Below, in pieces: positions 33,651 to 45,706 of a DNA stretch of 64,000 nt. The notes below the pieces were generated by a model. That model was not told the DNA's origin. It worked only from the letters and a program-made list of their open reading frames with translations, and did not search any database. This stretch comes from Macrosoma leucophasiata (lineage: Eukaryota > Arthropoda > Insecta > Lepidoptera > Hedylidae). The DNA is taken from contig JAWQUS010000030.1 in NCBI GenBank assembly GCA_036365455.1, positions 9,796,001 to 9,860,000 on the forward strand. The letters are read 5' to 3'. Numbering within the stretch: position 1 is the first letter of the stretch; every line of letters starts with the position of its first letter. The position numbers and the translations under genes were made by a program.

Positions 33651-34390
33651 TCTCTCGTCAGCACGGGGTCTAATTTGAACCCCGGACCTTTGTCAGGCTT
33701 GCGCGGGGACATGGGGGGTCCAACACGTAGAGGCCCTTTCGAGAATTTTGATCTACTTTGTAATGGGTTATATTCGGCGGGGCCTCTCTCTGACTGCATC
33801 AATAGTTAATACAGCCACAGACAGACCCCGCAAAATATAATGGGACTATTGTAATGAAAAATGACTTGCCAAACTTTGGGCTATGTGGGTGAACTGGGGG
33901 GACTAGCTGGCTGGGCCTATGGAGTGAGATCCGGCACCTGCCTATATTCAACATCTCACATTATTGAATCCTACTTTAGGCAGGTGGTGACTCGCCTCTC
34001 CTTGGTGGGCCCCCCAAACAGCCAATCCGACGGTCGACGGGAGGCAACACTGTTGAGAGAGGCTGGGGGTGTCGAGAGGTGTGGCCCCGGTTTCACCATC
34101 ACGAGCGAGTAATCTCGAGCTCGGAGCGGGCTTGCCCGCTATTATGCCTTTAGACACTTCCACCCCCGAGTGTATGGCTCTTGCAGAAATTTAGACAACA
34201 GCCTATTATCTAAATTTCTGCAAATGCCATACCTCTAGCGCCCCACTCTGACCGGCCAATGAAGGCAAGCCAGAGGTGTGAGACCTGATGCTCTGTCCGG
34301 CCGTACCTCTGTGTGGCGGACGAGGCGGAGCCCAGTGCTCTCGGAGGAACTCGATTGATTATAATATGATTTTTTTTTTATAAATAAGTT
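33650..34390 (+). mobile_element. 3' region of a non-LTR retrotransposon
   Basis: A GC-rich, T/A-run-terminated block ('gggactattgtaatg', 'gatccggcacctgcctata', 'ccccactctgaccggccaat', then a T-run near 34372). It includes a stable hairpin, gcagaaatttaga (34183) / tctaaatttctgc (34221). I recall this as a common lepidopteran LINE 3' region. No RT domain is present. The clade is not assigned. Confidence 0.5.
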
Positions 34391-34848
34391 CGTAGCAGCT
34401 TTTAATAGACTTCGTAGTAGGGATGGCGATTCTTTCTGAAATAAATCAATGTTCGAATCGAAGTGTCCAAAATCCATACACGATTAAATCTTCATTGAAA
34501 AAAAAAACGGTTTTCGATTGTCGATCTATTAAAAACAACTATCTAAGGAAAAAATAAAAGCAACTCAACAATGTTCAATGCTGGTATAATGCTTCCTATA
34601 CTCACGTTTAAACGTAAACGTTAAATCTTATGAACTGTATGTTTCCTATGTCCCTATGTGAATTAACCAAAAAGATCGATCTTCGATTTTCCAGGGTATA
34701 GTATCGATTCACTAGATCAATCCAGTACCGTGGATCGAGTTGAATAAATTATATAATTATTTAAATAACAATCGATTTTTTTGGTCCTAAAAATCGCTTT
34801 TCCGATTAATCGATCTCGAACTCGGATCGCCAACCCTACTTCCTAGTT
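34391..34848. other. No gene; many short 'tcgat' words
   Basis: A degraded repeat with recurring 'gatcgatc/cgattaatcgatct' palindromic words; otherwise nothing recognised. Confidence 0.35.
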
Positions 34849-35240
34849 TTATACTTTGAGCGTTTTGGAACGCGGGAAAGAGCTGTGTCGCTGCGTGATA
34901 TTATTTTCAAAATTTGTGTATAGTCGCGTTTTTATGTGTAAAAATGGTGGGATTTTTATCATAAAACATTCGATAACGTTCACGGGTGTAGGAAAGTGAT
35001 ATTATGAAGTGAATTTGTGATTTTTCCTGTTGCCTCCAAGACTTCGTAAAATCTCCTAGTAAAGTCCCCATCGCTTTACTGGAGCCATCTCATCATATTT
35101 CACATGGAAGTATCCAATCATCGTCATCTTCCATAGGGATATTCATCATCTTATGAAATGAAGAAAAAAATTACTGAAGATTGGCTGTTAAGGACTTGAA
35201 TCCGTGGCCGTAAAACAATAAAAAAAAAATTATACTTTGA
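34849..35240 (+). mobile_element. Retroposed sequence Rep-C, copy 2, with 11-bp TSD
   Basis: The body (34860-35229) is flanked by 'ttatactttga' (34849-34859 and 35230-35240) and ends in an A-run. The first ~290 bp match copy 1 (5164-5455), e.g. 'gagctgtgtcgctgcgtgat' and 'ctcctagtaaagtccccatc'. The 3' ~75 bp is different sequence. Confidence 0.75.
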
Positions 35241-37780
35241 CATTGACGTATCCGTATCAATTTGACACATCTTGCCACAGAGTATCTAACAATAATGTTT
35301 TCATCTAAAGATAGGCAATGGTAACTACTTCATTCCACCATATAAGTGACGTCATCACATGTTTTCCGTTTTATTTTATTTTCACAGAAATTAAGAAATA
35401 AAAAAATACAAAAAATACATATTTGAACTCAGAGAAGAAAAATAAAGAAACGGTATTTTTCTTTTAGGGTCGTGTCAATTTTGAAATGTTGTCAATTATT
35501 ACCAATGTCATTTTGTAGCCTTAGCTTAAGCCTGACCTTTATTTAGACGACATCGACGGAGGTTGGATAGTGTCGCGAACCAATTAACCTTACGGTTTAA
35601 TTGAAAATTTCCAGATAACTTGAAAGCGTTATTAATAACATTATATAATTATCAAATAGTTTGGCTTACCTGGTTCGATCGATGGTTACGAATTTGCGAG
35701 GTTTGAGTGAGTTATCGTAAAGTTATGTATTATAAAATAAATTAACATTGTTTGAATCTATCTTCACGCAAAGTCCATTACGGGGTAGATAAAAGTTGTA
35801 AAAACATGGGAGTTGTATAAGGTAAGGATCCAGATACTTACCACACCACGCTTTCAACGACAAAGCTGGTAAAAACAATAATTGTTTATCTAATGATCTA
35901 TGCGAACAAATATGTTTTAGTGTAGTAAATTCATCACATAGTTCATCACATAGTTATTACAAAAATATGCGTTCACCAAATACTTCTAGTACCTATCAGG
36001 TACTAAGTTTTGAACCGCCCGCCGCCGAATTGCCCGCAGTACGGGTAAGGGTCCCGCACCTAGGAGATACCTAGATTTTTAAGTGAAAGACAAATTTTCA
36101 TCGCTGATATCTTAACTCTAATCGCCATCCACACGTAAACATAGGTCATACTCATGTCTATGTACTCTTAGTGCAGGAGATGTAACTTGAATTCATTTGT
36201 TAGCAAATGGACTTCTGACTTCTACTTACCCGTCAACATTACTTTGCCAACATGAGCTACTTCCTCTACAGATTTAAATCTACAGCGCGGTGTATTCCTA
36301 TAGGTAAGTAGGTAGGACAGTAGCTTTTAACTGGTCAAGAGTAGTTTTGGTTAACTTTCGGTTAAATACTGTCTTAACTGCAAAAAACAAACTAACTTTT
36401 ACCTGAAGAGGCACATTCTTGCAACCCTAATACAAACATATTTAATACGGCGCGTCGCTATGACATCATCATTCAAATCCTTACTCAGTCAGACTGAATT
36501 GTTAGAATCCCAAAGGAATTGAGAGATATCAAAGACAGAATAGAGTTTTTATAGTTATATTATTAGACAACACCCATTACAAATTAACCTCAATTTAGTT
36601 ATCTACTAAACAAACCGGATTTATAACAATATTTCACAAATCCATAAGAACCGAGATGGCACAAACAACGAAAAGATTAATTTACACAAACTGCCATCAA
36701 ACTATAAAACTGTTTGACAACCATGCACGCAACCAAGGATATTGTAGTCAATTGAGCGCTTTACATGTGGACTCCTATGGTAAAATTGGCTGACAGCTAA
36801 CAATATATCCAATAGGCTCTAGGCCGACATGTACAGTTTAGGTACAGTCGACGATGAGAATACGCGTCAATAAACAGAGATAGATCTGCAAATGCGGTAA
36901 ACAATCCTTGAATACATAGATGTAGGTAGGATTGTTATCCAACAATACGCAAATTTATCATCGTGTTACCATCGAGCATTACAATACGTTCCCTTATAAC
37001 GTATAATTAATTCAATTAAACATAACGCTCCTAGTTGGTAAGATTTCAATATCAACCTAATGGCTTGGAAGCTCACTAAAATGTTAATTTCGAATATATT
37101 TTGAACTATACGGGGAACATTAATTGTTTGAAAATTGAAGATAAAGCCCGTGGGATACAACATGTGTTTCGATACTTAGTAACTGTTCTAGAGTTTTCAA
37201 TATGTTTATATTGCACTCGTTACTGTTTCAGCAGGCTTTCCACTCGACCGGCAAATTGCCTCTTAATTCCGTGTTAGACCCTTGAAGGCGTTCGCCTCGT
37301 TTACGCCTCGCACGGCGATAAATTGTCCAATATTGCTTTATTACACTCAAATTAATGTACATTGGCTGTGTTTTAATAACAACGGTAACTAATGTGCTTA
37401 TATATTGTATGTAATGTGAGTTGTACAACGTAATACGTATTAATACGCTGTTTCAACGCATTGAAACAAGTTTTTTGTTAAAAAGAAAGTTTGGAGATTT
37501 TTACTGTCTAGCGATACAAGCATTTCAACGCAACTATATTGTTAACCTAACTTACCCAATACTGTCAGATTTTTGGCTTGTATTAGGACTCAAACCAATG
37601 CAAAGTGTTATGAGTTAAACTGTAGACACTCGTAGCACCGTAGCATGCGGCGTAGTCGAATCTATCGTAAACGTAGAATTGACATTTTAAATCATATAAT
37701 ATTCGAATCTAATTATATCACATTGATGGTAAGTGAATACTGTAACTATTGTAGCCTATTATAAACATCTACAAAGAAAT
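35241..37780. other. No recognised gene
   Basis: AT-rich intronic or intergenic sequence. A Rep-A scrap ('cacattgatggtaagtgaa') sits at about 37720-37765. Short open frames here lack any domain or splice support. Confidence 0.4.
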
Positions 37781-37784
37781 CTTT

Positions 37785-38004
37785 TTTTTTTACTTGTGAA
37801 CGGAAGGTGGCAAACAAACATGCAGCTCACATTGATGTTAAGTGATGACTGCCGCCTATAGGCCTATAGACATCTACACAAGAACCAGAGGTCAAAATAC
37901 AGATGCTTTGCCACCCCTGAGACCTTAGTTGTCATGTCTCTGTGATAGTTTTTACGGGGCATAAATTAGCATTTAACCGGAACACGATGGTGCCGAACAC
38001 TAGG
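37785..38004 (-). repeat. Rep-A copy cut by mariner copy 2
   Basis: Runs from 'acttgtgaacggaaggtggc' to 'aacacgatggtgccgaacac', then stops where the mariner TIR begins (38013). Its 5' half was not found on the mariner's far side. Confidence 0.65.
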
Positions 38005-38012
38005 TACTATAA

Positions 38013-39163
38013 GGTTGGGGAAAAAGTTTCTTCGCATTTTTTAAGATAATTCAAAACATTTTTTAATATAGTTTATTTAAATTTAACTAAAGTATGTATG
38101 TACCATATTGTTCGATAACCTTTTGCCATCTTGTAGGTAGGGACATGATCCCATTGCTATAAAAATTTTGGGACTTCTCATCAAAATACCGCGACAAGTG
38201 GATTTGGCAGTCCTCTAGTGATGTTAACCTAACATTGCATAAAGAATTCTGAAGAGACCGAAACAGGTGGAAATCTGAAGGTGCAAGGTCAAGACTATAC
38301 GGCGGATGCATTAACACCTCTCAGCCAAACTCTCTTAATTTTTGCTGAGTAGCTATAGATGTGTGAGGTCTAGCGTTATCATGATGAAACACCACACCCC
38401 TTCTGTTGATCAATTCCGGCCGCTTTCTCTCAACTTCTTGCTTTAATCTCATCAGTTGTTCGCAGTAGAGTTCAGAATCGATAGTCCTGCCTGGTGGTAA
38501 TAGCTCATAATGAATAATGCCCTTCCAATCCCACCACACACACAACATCACCTTATTGCGAGTTAAAACGGGTTACGCCACAAAATTCAAAAAATTCAAA
38601 ATTCGCACGTTCTTGTTGTACGTGATCCACTTTTCATCACCTGTTATCAGCTTTTTCAAAAATGATTCGGTTTCATTACGTCGTAATAAAGAATCACAAA
38701 TGAGTACACGGTTCATTAGGTTTCTTTCAGTGAACTCGTGAGGTACCCAAATATCGAGCTTTTTTTTGTACCCAGCTTTTTTCAAATGCGCCAAAACTGT
38801 TTTGTGATCAATTCTCAGTTCTTCAGCTACGTCGTAACTACTGATATGTCGATCTTGCTCCACTTTTTCAAAAATGGCATCCATTTTATCCGTAATAGGG
38901 CGACCAGAGCGAGGTGCATCTTTGACATCAAAATTTCCGGATTGAAAACGCTTAAACCAAATTTGTGCTACTCTCACAGACACTGCACTAGGTCCATAAA
39001 CATCGCAAATATTTTTCGCGGCTTGCGTTGCATTTTTACCTTTTTTGTAGTAAAATTTTAAAATGTATCGAATTTCTTCATTAGATTCACTCATCTTGAC
39101 AGTACGAAAAACAAATGAAAATCACACATTTGCCTAATTTGAATTTGGAATTATGTTCTTTTA
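38013..39163 (-). mobile_element. mariner transposon, 5'-truncated and inactivated
   Basis: One TIR remains (38013-38038); the transposase runs 39094 to 38087 on the minus strand. The N-terminal half is open for about 170 codons: 'MSESNEEIRYILKFYY', two HTH regions, 'GRPITDK', 'WVPHEFTERN' and 'TGDEKWITY' with the first catalytic Asp. Near 38600 about 45 bp of the expected 'KRSW...' linker are replaced by unrelated T-rich sequence, breaking the frame. The second half resumes as 'MLCVWWDWKGIIHYELL...HHDNARPH', and after another frame slip near 38318 as 'YSLDLAPSDF'. The 5' UTR stops at about 39163, before the second TIR. Closely related to the copy at 18266-19540 but with different lesions. 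Confidence 0.9.
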
Positions 39164-39600
39164 TATATATTCTTTAAGATGTTCTTCTGTATAGATGTAT
39201 AGATTAAACCGCACCCACTCCTATGATTCCTTCATGTTCCATGGTTTAGCAAGATTTATCGAGTCTCGGTCGCCCAACCCAATCCTACAACTTCCAAAAC
39301 AATGTTGCTCTATAAAACATCCGTTTGTTTAATTAATTCAACGGTTCACTCGAAATTAGTTTCGAATATTTGTTAATATTGACTTGTTGGTTGGTTTTTA
39401 TTTGATTATTTGATTTAGGTTTGAATGAATTTAGATTAAAATGCAAATTATAATATTATTTAGTGAAAACACCACAGAATGTTAAGTCAAGGTGGATAAA
39501 CTGTTGTGTTATTAATTTCGTTGGTATTAAGTTACTTAAAAATTAGCACATGCCTTCATTTGGCGAAATGTATACCTTAAAAATCTCTATAAGTGAATAA
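39164..39600. other. No recognised gene
   Basis: AT-rich, nothing recognised. Confidence 0.4.
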
Positions 39601-39604
39601 ATTG

Positions 39605-40060
39605 CAAAAAAAATCTTATTTGTCCCGGAAAATGATTCCGGTACACACTAGACACATCCTTTGTGCCCGTAATAGTAATAATGGCAACCCATTATACGTC
39701 CCACTGCTGGGCACGAGTCCTAAAGAATCTTCAACATAAAGTGTACTTTTATGATTATGTACCTCTGGATTGTTTTTTCCAATGGAGACAATACACAGTG
39801 GTAGCTCCCGGTGTCTGGTTATGTGCCCAATGGAAGTCAATATGACCAGCGAATCGTGGGTATATGCATAAGTGCATGTTTACATCTCAGCCCATCCCTT
39901 CCCAGAAATATAGACGTGAACGTTATTTATTTTTTTATTTATTCTTTATTGCACAAAATAAGCACAAAAGGCGGACTTAATGCCTCTAGGCATTATCTCC
40001 CAGTCAACCATTGGATAGTAGTGATAGGCAACGAAAGGTTGCAGTAATATGATTAAATGA
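39605..40060. repeat. Two lepidopteran repeat tails
   Basis: Positions 39680-39725 carry 'ttatacgtcccactgctggg', a very common lepidopteran repeat tail also present in inverted orientation at 54600-54655. Positions 39935-40050 carry the 'tttattgcacaaaataagc' and 'aggcggacttaatgcct' tail of another family, echoed inside the Helitron at 40885-40940. Confidence 0.5.
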
Positions 40061-40228
40061 TCAATATAAATTGAAAAGTGGGAAGAAACATTAATAAATT
40101 ACTCATAAGAGTAGCAAAACCTACTAAAAATAAACATAAATGCTAATATAAAGTATATATAAATACATACATATTGAATATGGTAGATAAATAATATATA
40201 TATATATATATATCTTAATATATATAAA

Positions 40229-41001
40229 TCTCGTGTCACAATGTTTGTCCTCAATGGACTCCTAAACCACTTAACCGATTATAATAAAATTCGCACACCA
40301 TGTGCAGTTCGATCCAACTTGAGAGATAGGATAGTTTAAATCTCAAATTATAGTCGCAATTTTAATTTATTGCTAAATATTTGTCTGTTATTATTTGACA
40401 GTCACAATTATCTGTTAACTCCAAATGATTCTAACAGATGTCGATACCTTTCGACTGGGTTGAGTAAGTAATCAATAGATGGCGCTGCTATGGTAAATCT
40501 ACAATCATGTCATTTAAGCTACATTTAAACAGCTTATTTACCACGTGTTGTTGACGCTATAAATTTTTATTTTGTACCTATTGATTTCTGCTTAATATCA
40601 AGTGTAAGAACATTTTAATTAATTGTGTTCAACGTACTTCCCCTTCAAATCTCAATCCAGTGAATTTGTATACCAACATCAACATTTTCGTCTTTGTTCG
40701 TAAATAATTTCATTGTACTAAAGGGTTATAGTAGTAGAAAGTCAAATAAGGAGATCACCAAATTTTTTTACAAATACCATCTGTGTGAAATAGCATAGTG
40801 GACTCCGTGACTCATGTTCTCTTATTGTTCCTCTTAGATTGTTTACTATAATGTAATATAGGTATAACAAAGGTTGACTGGCAGAGAATGCTACCTAGCA
40901 TTAAGTCCGCCTCATGTTACATTTTTGTGCTTGAAAGTATAAATAAATAAATAAATATAACAAAAACTTTAGCCACAGCAACGCGTGGCCGGGTCATCTA
41001 G
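40229..41001 (+). mobile_element. Non-autonomous Helitron (773 bp)
   Basis: 5' end A|TCTCGTGTCACAATG; 3' end hairpin GCCAC-agcaacgc-GTGGC (40972-40989), 8-nt spacer, CTAG (40998-41001) followed by T. This is the TC...hairpin...CTRR structure with A/T insertion context. The interior is AT-rich with no Rep/helicase. It sits between (TA)n runs. Sequence is of a type common in Lepidoptera. Confidence 0.8.
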
Positions 41002-41550
41002 TATATATATATAATAATTCAAACGTATAAATATATATTAAAATAAAAATATATAAATTATTATTATTTATTTATATTATGATCATTTAAACATAGTGCT
41101 CAACTCCCAGCTGCTGCTTTTACCTGTACTAATTGCAAAGCAAATTATGTCTATAAGTACCTGTGAACAAATTCCCTCGTCGCAGGGCGGGCGCCAAGTT
41201 TCTTGGAGCCAGACAAATATGCCCCATCTCACGGGATCCCATTATGACATGTTGTAATAAAATACCGTATATTTCCGCCGCTCTTTCATTGCTTTGTAAT
41301 ATGTAACATAATGTAACAGGAACCACACTCGAAACTTTTACGGCAACAAAATATTTTTATGCATAATAATATGTTTGTGTGCTGTGTGTGCTGTAAAAGT
41401 CTGAACGCCGCTGGCAAATTTACGAATATTGATTTTCTATCTGTGCAGTTTGATAAAAATGTTTAACCATGCCATTCGTCATAAAGGAAAATTATATCTA
41501 CGTTTATTTTTATCTAAAGACTTCTTACGCGTATATTTTAGTAGGTAAAA
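41002..41550. other. No recognised gene
   Basis: AT-rich spacer with a short unrecognised minus-strand open frame. Confidence 0.4.
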
Positions 41551-41554
41551 TGTA

Positions 41555-42070
41555 TAAACTAGCCTTACATAATGCTGTAGTTACTCCAACGCTTATTATA
41601 TAGCGGCGAGAGCTGGGTATGCAGGAAAGAGCATGAAAGTAGATTAAACGTGGTCGAGATGAGATCTTTGCAGAAGATCTGCGGTATATCGCTCACCGAT
41701 CGCGTTCGTAATGAAGATGTAAGAAAGAGGCTTTGTGTGAATGAGAGTATCGGTAAGAATGAAAAAAGGCATGCCCCGATGATTCGGGCGTATAGAAAGA
41801 ATGTCGAATGAGCGAATGACTAAACAGACAGATATACAATGCGAATGTGGATGGTTGCAGAGGCCCAGGTATTGCGTCCAAGACTGATCTACCATGACCA
41901 AATAGGTCGAGTACAGTCTGAGTGTGGGGTCAAAAGTCTTATGAATCGGCGTGCGTGTATGAAGAGAATGATGAATGTAGAAGAAGCACGGGAGGTGTGT
42001 CAGGACCGGGATATGTGGCGCGCCACACTCTATGCCTACCCCATAAGGGACTTGGCGTGTAGATACATTA
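41555..42070 (+). pseudogene. Degraded RTE-like LINE tail
   Basis: Matches 1490-1995 ('gcgagagctgggtatgcagg', 'gatctgcggtatatcgctc', 'catgaccaaataggtcgag'). It carries an in-frame stop in place of the 'LYGSE' start and indels near 41755 and 41870. It ends near 'cttggcgtgtagatacatt' without a long ACAT run. Confidence 0.8.
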
Positions 42071-42153
42071 TTTCATTATTAAAATGTATTGGTAGTACCT
42101 GCTTAAATATGTTAAATAACAACTATTTTACTCTCGCTCCATTTAGTTTTTAC

Positions 42154-42425
42154 GGGTGGTAGAGTTGCAGTTTTGGAGCTTGAGGGCGTTGGCATCACCG
42201 CATTACCTTATCTGTCTCCCGCCAAATGGTAGTGTTCAACTTTATCGTGTTCCGGTTAGATGGTCATGTATGGCCCCGTATCCACTATCACAGAGGCATA
42301 ACAACAAAGACTCAGGGGTGGCGATGCATCTGCATTTTGACCTCTGGTTGCTGTGTAGATGTCTATAGTGTGCAGTCATCACTTAACATCCATGTACACT
42401 GCATGCCTGTTTGCCACCTTCGTAA
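42154..42425 (+). repeat. Rep-A, near full-length
   Basis: 'gggtggtagagttgcag' to 'ttgccaccttcgtaa'. It abuts directly on the Rep-B copy that follows. Confidence 0.7.
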
Positions 42426-42432
42426 CCGCTTG

Positions 42433-42670
42433 ATTCATGGGTAGCGTATTCGATCCCAGCCTCCCCATAAAGAGGATGTGCCATTGTGGTCACGCATGGC
42501 ATGCGAATTGGCGTTTGTAGTGGCGGCAGTTCTGTCGCAGGGCTCTGTTACCCATTCCGCGCTATTACACTCACTACCGCCCATTGGAATGGTTTGACCG
42601 CCAATGTTTCCGTTGACTGACTGTACTACCAGAAGTATTCTCTTCACTAAAAGAGAATTCTTCCGCTAGT
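42433..42670 (-). repeat. Rep-B, near full-length
   Basis: Minus-strand counterpart of 145-420, including the terminal foldback (agtattctcttcactaaaag / agaattcttccgctag) and 'tggtttgaccgccaatg'. Confidence 0.7.
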
Positions 42671-42680
42671 TGACGGTGAG

Positions 42681-43052
42681 GTCGTCACATTGTTGTAATA
42701 TTTATTTTTTGCAATAACACATGCGAGTGAACTTTAGAAATTAGATTTTCTTTCTTTCTGATCTTTAGATTTTTAGGGACGGTGAACGACGTCCATTGAT
42801 AACTAATAGAGCTAAACAACCGATATGATAGACTTTGCAGTTTATACAATATCGTTAAGATATCACTGTTCCCTTAATCATTGTAATATTTATTTTTCGC
42901 AATAACACTTGCGAGTGAACTTTAGATATGTCAGAAAAAACGGAAAGAAAAATTTGACTTCGAGCAGGAATCGAACCTGCGACCTCAGGATAACCAGTCC
43001 AGCCGCTTTACCACTAAGCTACCGAAGTCCCACACACAAGTCGTCACATTGT
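42681..43052 (-). mobile_element. tRNA-headed SINE with 13-bp TSD
   Basis: Exact direct repeats 'gtcgtcacattgt' at 42681-42693 and 43040-43052 flank a 346-bp body. On the minus strand the body starts with a tRNA-like head (43028-42957). An internal region follows, then an A/T-rich tail. The tail module 'tgtaatatttattttt-gcaataacac-tgcgagtgaacttta' occurs twice (42694-42737 and 42883-42930). tRNA head, LINE-type TSD and AT-rich 3' end are the three hallmarks of a SINE. It lies in the intergenic or long-intron region and has no protein-coding content. Confidence 0.8.
42957..43028 (-). tRNA. tRNA-like head of the SINE (not a confident functional tRNA)
   Basis: A 72-nt cloverleaf: acceptor ACTTCGG/TCGAAGT, D-stem GCTT/AAGC, perfect T-arm GCAGG-TTCGATT-CCTGC. 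The A box (TAGCTTAGTGG) and B box (GGTTCGATTCC) both fit pol III promoters. The anticodon arm (CTGGA-CTGGTTA-TCCTG) has a T-T mismatch and one extra base before it. If real, the anticodon would be GGU. Being inside a TSD-flanked insertion makes a SINE promoter the better reading. Confidence 0.35.
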
Positions 43053-43957
43053 GTTCTTAGTTAACATAAAGAACTAAAGGTGTATTGTTTGTATTTTACA
43101 GATTTCACTGTATTTAATAGAAAAACAGATATTTTCGATATGCCCGGTCTGATTCTAAAGGATTTGCCGGTCCGTGTTGGTAAACCCTGAGATTTACCAA
43201 TAAATCCTAGGATTTACCGCTCTTCAAGCTTACATTGATATGCTCCGTCTTAATATATACCTAAGTATAAGTAGGTATTAGAATTATATTTCCTCGTGTA
43301 ATCTCGTTGACATGTTTTTTCATGCCATACGTCATTTTCTCGTATCATTAGTAGTAGCACCACTACCACTAATGATATTCTTGAATCTAAACACAAAAGT
43401 CGGTATGTTTATGTAAATATTATTTTAATGAAGAGCGTCTATGTTTTGTGAGAGGATTAGGTATGTTTATAAATTATGTACATCATTTACTGCGAAACAC
43501 AGTTAATTAATTAGAATCTGGTAGTGGTAAGACTGGATGGGCTCGAGGGCATAGACTTCATTCTATTACCTATCTCACTTAAGTTGCTAAATGGTCGCTA
43601 TCGTTCAGGTATTGCGTCAATTTTCTTTACTCTGTCGTTATATTTTTTTTGTCTTAAAAGTAATAATGAAGCGTGCAGTAATCTTTAGAAAGGAGGCAGC
43701 TGGTATACCACAGCCTTGGGGTGATCAATACTGTTGGTCCGCGTCGGATCTGAGACCTCAATTAGTGGTATCAGTATTGAGGACACTAGTTTTTATTACT
43801 AGTAGTTTTTAGTACACTAGTTTTTTATTGCGATACAAGCCTAGCTTAGTGCAGGGTCCATTGTAAATGTTTACGCTTATATAAGAACAATGTTTAATAT
43901 AGAATAAATAAAATATTAAGATGGTTGTAAGGGTTCTTAAAGACGAGCGGGACATTT
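43053..43957. other. No recognised gene; Rep-A scrap
   Basis: A Rep-A 5' fragment lies at about 43518-43605 ('ggtagtggtaagac...gggctcgagggcatag'). The imperfect palindrome 'atcattagtagtag...ctaccactaatgat' sits near 43347-43375. Otherwise unassigned. Confidence 0.4.
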
Positions 43958-44224
43958 TTTATGTAATGGAAGTGGCAAACAAGCTTGCAGTTCACATTGA
44001 TGTTAAGTGATGACTGCAGCCACAAATAGATCAAGGTCAAAATGCAGATGCGCTACCACTCCTGAGGCCTAAGGCGTTATACCTCTGTGCCGGAAATTAC
44101 AGGGCCGTACATTACCACCTGACCGGAACACGGTAGTGCTAAACACTACCATTTAGCGGCGAGTATATTAGGCAATGCGGTGGCGCCTACGCCCGCGAGC
44201 TCCGTCACTGGAGCTCTACCACCA
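43958..44224 (-). repeat. Rep-A, near full-length
   Basis: From 'tgtaatggaagtggcaaac' to 'actggagctctaccacca', minus orientation. Confidence 0.75.
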
Positions 44225-44674
44225 TTTAACCGCTGCCGTCGACAGGTAATGTTTCAACTGCCACTTTCGCCACCCGTCGACGAGTGCAACTGCTACCGTC
44301 AACTACATAAATGCCGCTCGTCTGTATAGTCCGTAAGTAGTAATATTACCATCGATGTGAACTGTACGCTTGTTCACCACTTCTATCCTGTTTTAATAAT
44401 TAAATTTCGATTAAAACTTGCACCATTGTACATTATGCGGGTAGATAAACACTCTTGGGTGCTTTCACATAATCTTGTGAGAGCGTTCGTGATCAATGTT
44501 TAATACTCCAGTTAATTAGAATCGGGACGAGATAAAGGTTAAGTGTGGAGACAGGGGTATAGGAGTAAAAAAATTGAAAGCGATGATAGCTTCGGGCTAA
44601 TTTGATTATTTTTTTCTCTTTATATGCACAAAAGTGGAAAGAACCGGATTTTATATAAGGAAAACCCACATAAA

Positions 44675-44870
44675 GACTAAGGAATGAACAAAATGCAGAT
44701 GCGTTAACACTCCTGAGGCCTAAGGTGTTATGCCTTGGAAATTACAGGGCCGTACATTACCACCTGATCGGAACATGATAGTGCTGAACACTACCATTTA
44801 GCGGCAAGTATATTAGATAATGCGGTGGTGCATGCGTCCGCGAGCTCACTGGAGCTCTACCACCCGTAGA
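44675..44870 (-). repeat. Rep-A, 3'-truncated
   Basis: 'caaaatgcagatgcgttaac' to 'ggagctctaccaccc', minus orientation; the tail part is missing. Confidence 0.65.
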
Positions 44871-44960
44871 AAAACAGTGGCATAAACAGTTACCTAGGCT
44901 ACGTGCCTTGAATTAATTAGGTACTGAATGTTATTCGGCAAGATTTACTAAAACAAAAAC

Positions 44961-45166
44961 GCCACCTTCAGGTGACGCTACAGTTAGTTATCATAATGAT
45001 AACATTATACGATGACCTCATTCCCTAAATTGTTGCTGCCGGATATAGCTTGTCTCGTCGGTCGTCGCACGCCCCTTCGTTTTCTTTAGGAGCTACGCCA
45101 TGAAGGTGAAAACATAACACGATAATATTATTTCGATATAAAAACGTCTTTTAAATTTGCTTTTAT
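44961..45166 (+). repeat. Rep-D copy 1
   Basis: About 206 bp, matched in inverted orientation by 55700-55898. Shared words: 'cgctacagttagtta', 'ccctaaattgttgct', 'gcttgtctcgtcg' and 'ccccttcgttttctttag'. The start (caccttcaggtg) is itself a small palindrome. Family unknown. Confidence 0.65.
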
Positions 45167-45342
45167 ACTGTAAGACAATGCAAAAAATGATAATTTAATT
45201 GGTGAATGCAGCTTGTTATCTATTTTTTTATATTTAAAATTTTATAACATTGCTCGATAACTAGATAATCAAAGACACGGCCATTTCCAGAATGAGTTCT
45301 TCTGCAATCCTTATAAGCAATTCAAGATATTTTATGATTAAA

Positions 45343-45674
45343 CTGGCTGTGCCCGCGACTTCGTCCGCGTGAGAAATTATGATTGTCCAGTACCTACCCT
45401 ACCTGCTGCTACGACAAAGTCGTGGGCGCAGCTTGTATAAAAGTAACCTTTATTACATAGTTACTCCCTATTACATAGGCTATGTGCTAGTGAAAGTCCC
45501 GTCGAAATCGGTCCAGCCGTTCCCGAAATTAGCCCCAACAAACAGACAGACAGACAAAAATTGTATAAAATATTGTTTTGATATATATACCGTGTGTATA
45601 CATACAAAGGCATTCAGGAAAATTTTTATATGTAAAGGTTATTTTTATATTACAAACAGACACTCCAATTTTAT
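45343..45674 (-). mobile_element. Helitron-like repeat Rep-F, copy 2
   Basis: Inverted relative of 25890-26148, with opposed termini 'ctggctgtgcccgcgacttc' and 'cgtgggcgcagcttgtataa' (the CTAG is mutated at both) and the 'aatcggtccagccgttccc' and 'aacagacagacagac' interior. Confidence 0.6.
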
Positions 45675-45706
45675 TTATTTGCATAGATGTATAGGTTATG
45701 TTTGTA

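Noticed and set aside
42957..43028. Functional tRNA gene with anticodon GGU
   Set aside because: Anticodon stem mismatch and an extra base, and it forms the head of a TSD-flanked insertion, so a SINE promoter is the simpler reading.
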